Below, piece after piece: positions 40,466 through 47,250 of a stretch of DNA of 64,000 nucleotides (the stretch's first letter is position 1; each line of letters opens with the position of its first letter). The stretch is taken from assembly GCF_021560015.1 (NCBI RefSeq), contig NZ_CP073588.1, positions 1,922,001-1,986,000 of the forward strand, in the 5' to 3' direction. The stretch is from Shewanella vesiculosa (GTDB taxonomy: Bacteria; Pseudomonadota; Gammaproteobacteria; Enterobacterales; Shewanellaceae). The notes under the pieces are model-generated. The model was not told the origin of the DNA. It saw only the letters and a list, made by a program, of their open reading frames with translations, and did not search any database. The position numbers were made by a program, and so were the translations under genes.

Positions 40466-40993
40466 TTACAACGAGCCTTCCATGAACCAAGCAATAAAGC
40501 TAACTTTACTCGTAGTCGCAGATTTTTTATATACACTCGTTAACTGATTGCGTACGGTTTTATCTGAAGCGTTTCTAAAATTAGCGATTTCCTTAGCGCT
40601 ATATCCCTTGAGAGTAAACAAAGCAATGTCAGACTCGCTATCAGTTAACCCCCATCTAGAAAATTGTTTTACTATTTCCTCGCCAAAATGTCGCTTGGCA
40701 CTTATCAATTCTTTCGATGCCTGCATTGAGTAAATGATTGCTTGATCACGCTCTTTGAGCAACTGTGCGTTTCTTCGTGTGGTCACTTTCGCATTCCATA
40801 GCAACATCAACAGTAAAGATAGCGAAAAAACAGAAACTGTAGCTTCTTGTAATATATGCAATATATTAGCCCCCCGCCCCATATCGGCAAAAAAATCCGA
40901 AATACTGGTGATGATAACGATCAAAAAAAATAGCATAGTTAGAAATTTTAACTTTCCAGCGTCAATCATCACATTTCGAATATAGTGCATCAT
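40466..40993 (-). CDS. Membrane-anchored LuxR-type transcriptional regulator
   Basis: 175 aa. Two hydrophobic segments near the N-terminus (about 15-33 and 50-68) would place the protein in the inner membrane, followed by a coiled-coil-like linker (about 70-108). The C-terminal LuxR/FixJ helix-turn-helix is at about 112-170: LTDSESDIALFTLKGYSAKEIA, then SDKTVRNQLTSVYKKS. It has no receiver or autoinducer domain, so the signal probably acts through the membrane part. Target genes unknown; the neighbour at 41259, transcribed divergently, is a candidate. Confidence 0.8.
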   Translation of the reverse strand: MMHYIRNVMIDAGKLKFLTMLFFLIVIITSISDFFADMGRGANILHILQEATVSVFSLSLLLMLLWNAKVTTRRNAQLLKERDQAIIYSMQASKELISAKRHFGEEIVKQFSRWGLTDSESDIALFTLKGYSAKEIANFRNASDKTVRNQLTSVYKKSATTSKVSFIAWFMEGSL

Positions 40994-41258
40994 TACTTCC
41001 CTAAAATTAGTTCCTTGTTAATTGTCTCACTCATTGCTTTTTTGGGTATGCGACATATGTCCTACGTACTGAAAATTAACCCTTATTTTTATACAGAAAC
41101 AGAGCTCGGGACATTACGCCCATATAACAATGATTCAACCAGGCCTATCATCGGCGTTACCTGAGGTGATGATGACTTGAGTTCATCTGTGCATATTGCA
41201 CTCAAGCCTAACGGATCCCAATCGACACTTGCTGTTAATAATATAAATGGAAACATCG

Positions 41259-41888
41259 ATGAAAAATCTTAACTATCTACCCGCAATCATTCTGACATCA
41301 ATCGCCCTTTCATTATCTTTTACTGGGCAAGCTGTAGCTCAAAATGTTGATTTTGGTCCACTTCAGCCGTTAATTGGATCGTGGAAAACGGTTAGTCCCG
41401 GCGTTGACATCGCACCTGGAAGAACAGGGTCAAATGTTGGTGAAGGTGGCACAGCTGTAGAAGCTTTCTATGAAATAAGAACATATGAAGCCGCTGCCGA
41501 CGCTGTTAATGCCAGCGATCAATCTCTGGTCGCTATTTATTACAAACTAGAGGTGTTTAGACAAAGAGACGATGCCAAATTTCATGATCAGCGTGGTTAT
41601 ATGATTTACGACCAAAAGAATCAAATGGTATATAACTCATACTGTGTGCCAAGAGCGGTATGTGTGATCGCAGAAGGAAAAGCAGGCAAAAAAATGACCC
41701 TGACAGCACCAAGTAGAGGTATAGGTGAATCGACATATATGACCGAAAATGCGACGACCCAAGGATTCTCTATGACAATGGAAATTGGTGAAAAAACCCT
41801 GTCCTACTCACAAACCACCAAACTCAATATCTACGGTAAAGATTTCTCTCATACCGATGCTGCGACGTTAGAAAAAGTGAATGAGTAA
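41259..41888 (+). CDS. Exported beta-barrel protein, possibly nitrobindin/heme-binding type
   Basis: 209 aa with a clear signal peptide (ends TGQAVAQ at about residue 28). The mature part starts PLQPLIGSWKT, like the PLIGTW start of nitrobindin-type barrels, and has alternating strand motifs FHDQRGYMIYDQKN, MTLTAPSRG and FSMTMEIGEKTLSYSQTTKL. I read it as a lipocalin-like barrel; heme binding is only a family guess. The ATG at 41259 is preferred over 41247 because GGAAAC precedes it. Divergent from the LuxR-type gene. Confidence 0.6.
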   Translation: MKNLNYLPAIILTSIALSLSFTGQAVAQNVDFGPLQPLIGSWKTVSPGVDIAPGRTGSNVGEGGTAVEAFYEIRTYEAAADAVNASDQSLVAIYYKLEVFRQRDDAKFHDQRGYMIYDQKNQMVYNSYCVPRAVCVIAEGKAGKKMTLTAPSRGIGESTYMTENATTQGFSMTMEIGEKTLSYSQTTKLNIYGKDFSHTDAATLEKVNE

Positions 41889-42394
41889 GTTAATACGACT
41901 TCTCGCGCTTAAATAAAACAATGGCAAAGAGTAGGTCATTGATTAGAAGCTGCAGATAACAGCGTCCTTCTACTCAGATAACGAGAAGGCATCAGCAACG
42001 CATGGGTAATCTAGGCATAAAGGGCATCAGTCATGAACTTGGTTTATTAACGGCTTAAATCAGCTGATGTCCGCCTATTACTCCAAACTATATTTTTTGA
42101 TAGTGAAATTAAACAAATAAACAATCATCGACCGCCGAACACAATAAAGCTCTTATCCTAATAAAGGAAACAGTTGCAAATGGGGTAAATCAACTTGTGA
42201 CTAATGCTTATTGATTTTCAAATAATTAATCGTCTCAATAGCCACAGTCAAATAATCCACTTTATTTAATAGTTAGAATTTTTACGGCATTAACATCAAC
42301 CAATACCCACTAAAAATCGTTACTTTATTCTAAATATAAGCAGTGAATAGCTGATTCACTTTCAATCTCATATGTGTTGTGCCAAACAACCTGA
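41889..42394. other. 506-bp intergenic stretch, nothing recognised
   Basis: Between two convergent genes. AT-rich; only tiny frames without ribosome binding sites and no strong hairpin with a T-run. Confidence 0.5.
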
Positions 42395-42988
42395 TTAATG
42401 TGTCGCTTTATCTCCCCAAATTTCCTCTAACCTTTGGTCACGACCGCAATTCCAGCGATAAGCATGGTAGCGAATAGGATTGTTCTTATAGTAATCTTGA
42501 TGGTAACTTTCATCGCCTTTGATAGGGTAAAAAACACTCGATGCTAAAATTGGCGTAACCACTTTCTGGTTAGGAAATTGTTTTTCAATATCGCTTTTAG
42601 ACTGTTCGGCAATTTGCCTTTCTTTATCATTTGCCACAAAAATTGCGCTTAAATAGCTAGTACCTTTGTCACAGAACTGCCCTCTTGCATCAAAGGGATC
42701 AATATTTACCCAGTAATAATCTAATAACTCTTTGTAGCTCACTTTGCTAGGATCATAGGTTATCTGTACCGCTTCAAAATGACCTGCATGGTTACCGTTA
42801 TAGGTGGGATCTTTTAAGCTTCCACCAGTAAACCCTGATATCACATCGCTAACACCATCAAGCTTTTCAAAATCGGACTCCATACACCAAAAACATCCTC
42901 CGGCTAAAATGGTCTTATCTGCCGTGGCGTTAGAAGCATAGGACAATAAGCTTGCTACCAATATTGTTAGCATTAATGTACTTTTCAT
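42395..42988 (-). CDS. msrA: Peptide-methionine (S)-S-oxide reductase MsrA, exported form
   Basis: Repairs S-methionine sulfoxide in proteins. Active-site motif GCFWCMESDFEKLDGV, followed by GFTGGSLKDPTYNGNHAGHFEAVQ-like family sequence and DPFDARGQFCDKGTSY. A signal peptide (residues 1-23, ending NATA) places it in the periplasm, unlike cytoplasmic E. coli MsrA. A C-terminal cysteine (RWNCGRD) may act as the resolving residue. 197 aa. AGGAGG lies about 7 bases before the start. Confidence 0.92.
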   Translation of the reverse strand: MKSTLMLTILVASLLSYASNATADKTILAGGCFWCMESDFEKLDGVSDVISGFTGGSLKDPTYNGNHAGHFEAVQITYDPSKVSYKELLDYYWVNIDPFDARGQFCDKGTSYLSAIFVANDKERQIAEQSKSDIEKQFPNQKVVTPILASSVFYPIKGDESYHQDYYKNNPIRYHAYRWNCGRDQRLEEIWGDKATH

Positions 42989-43353
42989 AACACCCTCCTT
43001 ATTTTTCGAGATGATGGCCTGCTTGCATCAAACATATGTGCACTACGAAGTTAATAATGTGAAGGTTCACTATGGCAGAAAGCTGTCACTATTACATTGA
43101 GTTTGTTATTTATACAAAAGGTTATTGAGATAATCATCAGCATTTTTCAGAGTATCAATGACATACTTGAACATGCCCTCGGGATAAATTGAGAGTATCA
43201 ATATAGGCATTAGCAGATTCAGTAGATATTGGGTCAAATTGGCGAACATTAGGTGTCACAAAGATGACGAGATAATCGTTCAAATAAGTGCTCAATTACA
43301 TCACAGGATTATAAAAACATCGCGAAAACTGAACGATATCGATAGGACTTATT

Positions 43354-43481
43354 ATGAATATTGAGATTAGCGATTTAGATAAGCTAAAGCCAGTTAACCT
43401 AGCACATCATCAACCAGTCCGACCATAGAATTCCGCAGCGGCTCAAATATGAGTTTTAGATGCAAAAAGGCACAACCTTAA
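43354..43481 (+). CDS. Candidate small ORF, broken frame, overlapping the CsrB2 terminator
   Basis: ATG 43354 has AGGA 6 bases upstream and opens a 24-codon frame (MNIEISDLDKLKPVNLAHHQ). If one base is missing near 43420, the reading continues as PTIEFRSGSNMSFRCKKAQP and ends at 43481, about 42 aa. The composition looks protein-like, but the family is unknown and the end overlaps the terminator stem of the convergent RNA. Low confidence. Confidence 0.28.
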
Positions 43482-43870
43482 GTTATAAGGTTGTGCCCGT
43501 TAACACTTTTGTCAGCATCCTGCTGAATATTTGCTCCCTGCACACCATCCATGTAAACATGCTTCCTGCAGTCCTTTTCCCTGTTCTCATTTCCTTGTCT
43601 ATTTGTGTAATACAAACAAACCCATGAGTGTCACTCCTTTGAACAGCCTATCCATTGACTGAGCGGTAAATCTATTCAATCCGTTGAATCTATCCATGCT
43701 GCATCCTGCAGCCCTATCCTTGTTATCCTTGTGTCAACAGCATGACTGTTTTCACTCATCCTTGATTCGGCTATCCATTTGCCGAGCTTATGCTCAATCC
43801 GTGAGCGTGTCCTAATAACATCCATGATATTCTTAAGCATTAATTGTCTTATTTCTCATCCTAAGAAAAC
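43463..43870 (-). ncRNA. csrB: CsrB-type regulatory RNA, copy 2
   Basis: Second CsrA-titrating RNA candidate. On the minus strand it has about 20 GGA by hand count in 400 bases, in the same contexts as copy 1. Two stretches are clearly shared: the one near the 3' end (GGATGG...TGCAGGGAGCA) and the one near the 5' end (GAAT-TCATGGATG followed by AGGACACGCTC). It ends at a 12-bp-stem terminator and has a UvrY/GacA-like palindrome about 195 bp upstream. No ORF fits. Two or more such RNAs per genome are usual in gammaproteobacteria. Confidence 0.8.
43464..43497 (-). terminator. Terminator of CsrB copy 2
   Basis: A 12-bp perfect stem (GGCACAACCTTA, 43469-43480 with 43486-43497), 5-base loop, then five T on the minus strand. 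Confidence 0.85.
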
Positions 43871-44063
43871 CAACAAATAACTCGCTTTCGATAACTACAT
43901 TCTAATCAAAACCAGCTCGATGAAAAGTCACTCAACATCATTGAAATAGATGCTTAACATACCGACACTCAAGAAAAAAACATGTAATACTATGATTTTT
44001 ATATATTAAATATAATTAATGACGTTAAACGCTGACAACTTTAGATAAGATCCCTTACATGCT

Positions 44064-44081
44064 TGTAGGATATGGCTTACA
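44064..44081. promoter_or_regulatory. UvrY/GacA-type operator upstream of CsrB copy 2
   Basis: TGTAGG-ATATGG-CTTACA, one mismatch from the TGTAAG-N6-CTTACA pattern. Flanks ATGCT and AAAGCAT match those of the site upstream of copy 1. It lies 20 bp from the 3' end of the DUF962 gene, which is on the same strand. Confidence 0.6.
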
Positions 44082-44101
44082 AAAGCATGAGCAGGTTATT
44101 A

Positions 44102-44419
44102 CTATCGGATTGATTTTCGCCACAGGCGCATTATCATCTGCCCAAACATGACCCAATCAGCCCACAAACTATAAAGCGGATAAGTGAATGTAGCAGGCCT
44201 ATTTTTTTCAAATAGAAAATGCCCTAACCATGCAAAGCCATAACCCACAACGGGCAGCCACAATAATTGCCACCAATGCTGATTAATCAAGGTACTCACA
44301 ATGATAACCAAAATAATGCTACTGCCAATATAATGCAGCCTTCGACAAATAGGGTTTTGATGTTGCGACAGATAAAATGGGTAAAATTCTGTAAATGAAG
44401 AATAACGTTTAGGTTCCAC
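44102..44419 (-). CDS. DUF962/Mpo1-like membrane protein
   Basis: 105 aa with two or three membrane segments. Family pattern: YSSFTEFYPFYLSQHQNPICRRLHYIG near the N-terminus, then VVGYGFAWLGHFLFEKNRPATF and a C-terminal DWVMFGQMI. The histidines of LHYIG and GHFLFEKN are the conserved ones. In yeast the family member Mpo1 is a dioxygenase acting on 2-hydroxy fatty acids; whether this applies here is unknown. Confidence 0.78.
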   Translation of the reverse strand: MEPKRYSSFTEFYPFYLSQHQNPICRRLHYIGSSIILVIIVSTLINQHWWQLLWLPVVGYGFAWLGHFLFEKNRPATFTYPLYSLWADWVMFGQMIMRLWRKSIR

Positions 44420-44488
44420 TATTCACTCCTTAATTGATAATCCGCAAATGATATGGCCCGATGAGTATTCAATTATTTTACGCTGGCG

Positions 44489-45118
44489 TTACACTTTACT
44501 GTAAAACAGAATTTCACCTTCTATATTACCGATGCTAACGTTAGCAATACTGCTAAACCCTTGTGTTACCAAAGCCCGATGATGTGATGGATGACTAACA
44601 AACACGCCTACTCCATCGAGATCAGGTTGTTCATCACACCAACTCAATACCGCTTGAATTAACTTAGCCCCATAACCTTTTTGCTGCTCATTTGGTGATA
44701 TAGCAATAAATTGTAAAACACCACACTTTTGAGAAGGCAGATGTTCAAGAATGCAGGTTTCTTTTTGCATTAATCCTTGGGTCGATTTCCATCCGGTACC
44801 CAGCATCATTTTGAAACGCCAGTGCCAATATCGTCCCTCACCCAGAGGAATCAGATGAGAAATGACACACGCAATTCCGATTAAACGCTCACCATCAAAT
44901 AAACCGATTAAAGCTTGTTCTTGTTGCCATAACTCATTTAACTCTTCACGGATGGCTGCCCGAAGCTTTTGCTCATATTGTTGTTCATCATCTTGAGCAA
45001 GCACGTCAATAAAATAGGGGTCATCATGATATGCGTTGTAGAGAATGGAAGCTGCGACTCTCAGGTCTTCTGCGGTCAAATACACTGCACGAATAGTTTC
45101 CAAGGTGTGATTGTCCAT
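44489..45118 (-). CDS. GNAT family N-acetyltransferase
   Basis: 209 aa acyl-CoA-dependent acetyltransferase. The acetyl-CoA loop is ISPNEQQKGYGAKLIQAVL (motif A, Q-x-x-G-x-G); GVLQFIAI forms strand 4 before it, and GVGVFVSHPSHHRALVTQGF is motif B. The substrate cannot be inferred. 69 bp before the DUF962 gene on the same strand, possibly co-transcribed. Confidence 0.85.
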   Translation of the reverse strand: MDNHTLETIRAVYLTAEDLRVAASILYNAYHDDPYFIDVLAQDDEQQYEQKLRAAIREELNELWQQEQALIGLFDGERLIGIACVISHLIPLGEGRYWHWRFKMMLGTGWKSTQGLMQKETCILEHLPSQKCGVLQFIAISPNEQQKGYGAKLIQAVLSWCDEQPDLDGVGVFVSHPSHHRALVTQGFSSIANVSIGNIEGEILFYSKV

Positions 45119-45295
45119 TTTTATTCCTTGTTATTGACTCTCTAAACTCAATCTAACTTAACAAGTTTGAAACATTCTACAAGTTTTGTTTACGCATTTA
45201 GCCTGTTCGCGGTTGTCATTGCCAGTTGTTTGCTATTTACCTCATCAACGCTGATACTGAATTTGTTTACCACACCATTACAAGGAATCCTTTAA

Positions 45296-45532
45296 ATGGA
45301 CACTACATCAAATGATCTTAGCCATTTATTTATGCAACTAGGTTTACCGCATGATCAAGTGGGTATCGATGACTTTGTTATGCAAAACAAGCTTGCTAAG
45401 CATACGTTAATAACCGATGCAGATTGCTGGAATCCAGGCCAAAAAGCATTTTTAAAAGAGGCATTACGAGAAGACGCCCAATGGTCAGAAGTGATTGACC
45501 AATTGGACGTAATGATGCGCGCTGAAATGTAA
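45296..45532 (+). CDS. DUF2789 family protein
   Basis: 78-residue acidic helical protein with the pattern LSHLFMQLGLPHDQVGIDDFV and ADCWNPGQKAFLKEALREDAQW, which I recognise as DUF2789. AAGGA lies 10 bases before the start. No function known. Confidence 0.78.
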   Translation: MDTTSNDLSHLFMQLGLPHDQVGIDDFVMQNKLAKHTLITDADCWNPGQKAFLKEALREDAQWSEVIDQLDVMMRAEM

Positions 45533-45567
45533 TTAATTTTTGACCTTATAACAGCGCCATTATCTCA

Positions 45568-45951
45568 TCAGATTTGTTTGTAGGCGGTGTTACCCCAACC
45601 GACTAAAACATCATCGCGAAACACAATGGGCGTGCATTCATCTTTGGTTGTTTTACCATCGCCTTGCGCCCATTGCGTTCGGTAAAACATGACCTTGATA
45701 GACTGTTCCCCTTGGTTTTCAGTCGGCTTAATATAAGCTTCGCTGAAATCGGCGGTGCCCATTAGAGTTATCACTTGATCACTCGTCATCCCCATAGACA
45801 GTTTGCTCAACAGTTCACGATTCTTATCTTGTTGAACTTGCCAATAGTCAGCACTTTTAGCCGATTCATGATCACCGACACTGATAACACAACCACTTAG
45901 CCCTACTGATGTGGCGATAATTAATCCTGCTGTGATAAGTTTTAATTTCAT
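45568..45951 (-). CDS. DUF3192 family lipoprotein
   Basis: 127 aa with a lipoprotein signal peptide; the lipobox LSGC puts the acylated cysteine at residue 21. The mature part has a SmpA/BamE-like motif (LSKLSMGMTSDQVITLMGTADF), and the closing VLVGWGNTAYKQ is typical of DUF3192. It may sit in the outer membrane; the role is unknown. Confidence 0.82.
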   Translation of the reverse strand: MKLKLITAGLIIATSVGLSGCVISVGDHESAKSADYWQVQQDKNRELLSKLSMGMTSDQVITLMGTADFSEAYIKPTENQGEQSIKVMFYRTQWAQGDGKTTKDECTPIVFRDDVLVGWGNTAYKQI

Positions 45952-46110
45952 GTTGCATCCTTTTTGTTAAAATAAAATCCGCATTGTATTTACAGTTCCT
46001 TTAAGCCAGAATCGTGCCAAAAAATAAAACACTGATTTGTATGCCTTTATTTTTATATTTAATAAGAATTAGTTAGTCTCACACCACCGAATTAAGGAAT
46101 TTAACCAACA

Positions 46111-46476
46111 ATGAGTCCAATTGAGCAAGTACTTGCCGCGGCTAAATCGATTGCTAACAATGGAAATACTCCCTGTTTGGCACTGATTAAAAGCCGTTTA
46201 GGAAATAGCATTCCAATGCCTACCCTAATCCAAGGTTTACAACAGTTTAAGGCGTTGCCAAAATCCGAGTGGCAACACATACCAGAATTAGCCGATATTG
46301 CTGCTGTGGCTGACCAACCTGTAGATAATAATGTGGATCTTACCAATGTTATTCAGCAGGTCATGAGTCTGCAACAACACGTCACACTGCTCACTAAGCG
46401 AGTCGAACAGCTAGAAAATCAATTACAAGACAATGCCATTCAAAGCAATATCATTATTAATAAGGCAGACCAATAG
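46111..46476 (+). CDS. Small protein with N-terminal HTH-like and C-terminal coiled-coil parts, unknown
   Basis: 121 aa. The N-terminal half (IEQVLAAAKSIANNGNTPC, PTLIQGLQQFKALP) resembles the start of KfrA-like DNA-binding proteins; the C-terminal quarter (about 75-112) is a heptad-like coiled coil (VMSLQQHVTLLTKRVEQLE). It is directly followed, with no gap, by the DUF2310 gene, so the two are in one operon with the helicase gene. Confidence 0.65.
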   Translation: MSPIEQVLAAAKSIANNGNTPCLALIKSRLGNSIPMPTLIQGLQQFKALPKSEWQHIPELADIAAVADQPVDNNVDLTNVIQQVMSLQQHVTLLTKRVEQLENQLQDNAIQSNIIINKADQ

Positions 46477-47250
46477 ATGTTTGTTACTGAACTGCGCTTT
46501 GAATGTTTTGCCGACACAACAATTGATACCGTAGAAAAAGCCATCAACGCTTTTCTTGAAGCCCTAAGGGCGAATGGACAAATTTTAGGCAGGGAGTTTG
46601 CCGTCGCTTTTAATGACGGTGAATTTAGAGTTCGCCTGTTGTTACCCGAAAAAACCAGCCTGGCAAATCGTTATCATAGCCCGTGGGTAAAGGTCACTTT
46701 AGCCGGATTAACCGCGGCCAAACTATTGGCTCCTAGAGAAAAGTTCATCGGCCAAGACATTAACTCTGAAGTTAGCAGCACAGAGACACCATCATGGCAG
46801 GTGTTGTATACCAGTTATGTTCATATGTGCTCACCGCTACGTAATGGCGATAATCTCCTGCCAATCCCCCTGTATCAATTACCTGCGACCTTCAATGGCG
46901 ATCATAAACGCATTATAAAATGGCAAACAGAATGGCAAGCATGTGATGAGCTACAAATGGCGGCTGCCACTAAAGCTGAATTTGCCGCATTAGATGAAAT
47001 TACTCGGGTAGACAGCGACCTGTTTAGACGAGGTTGGGATTTACGTGGAAGAATAGAGTTTTTAACGCAAATACCAACTTACTATTATCTGTATCGTGTC
47101 GGTGGTGAGTCGTTAGAAAGCGAATTAAACCGAGCTTGCCCACGTTGTGGTTCACATCATTGGAAACTTGAACAGCCTTTGTTAGACATGTTTCACTTTC
47201 GCTGCGAGCCATGCCGCATAGTGTCTAATATATCTTGGGACCATCAGTAA
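46477..47250 (+). CDS. DUF2310 family Zn-ribbon protein
   Basis: 257 aa. C-terminal zinc ribbon with two CxxC knuckles: CPRCGSHHW and CEPCRIVSN (about 220-250). N-terminal two thirds are a conserved alpha/beta region (ELRFECFADTTIDTVEKAI; DSDLFRRGWDLRGRIE). Family members have been called possible nucleic-acid-binding proteins. Its stop overlaps the next gene by 16 bp if that gene uses its first start. Confidence 0.8.
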   Translation: MFVTELRFECFADTTIDTVEKAINAFLEALRANGQILGREFAVAFNDGEFRVRLLLPEKTSLANRYHSPWVKVTLAGLTAAKLLAPREKFIGQDINSEVSSTETPSWQVLYTSYVHMCSPLRNGDNLLPIPLYQLPATFNGDHKRIIKWQTEWQACDELQMAAATKAEFAALDEITRVDSDLFRRGWDLRGRIEFLTQIPTYYYLYRVGGESLESELNRACPRCGSHHWKLEQPLLDMFHFRCEPCRIVSNISWDHQ

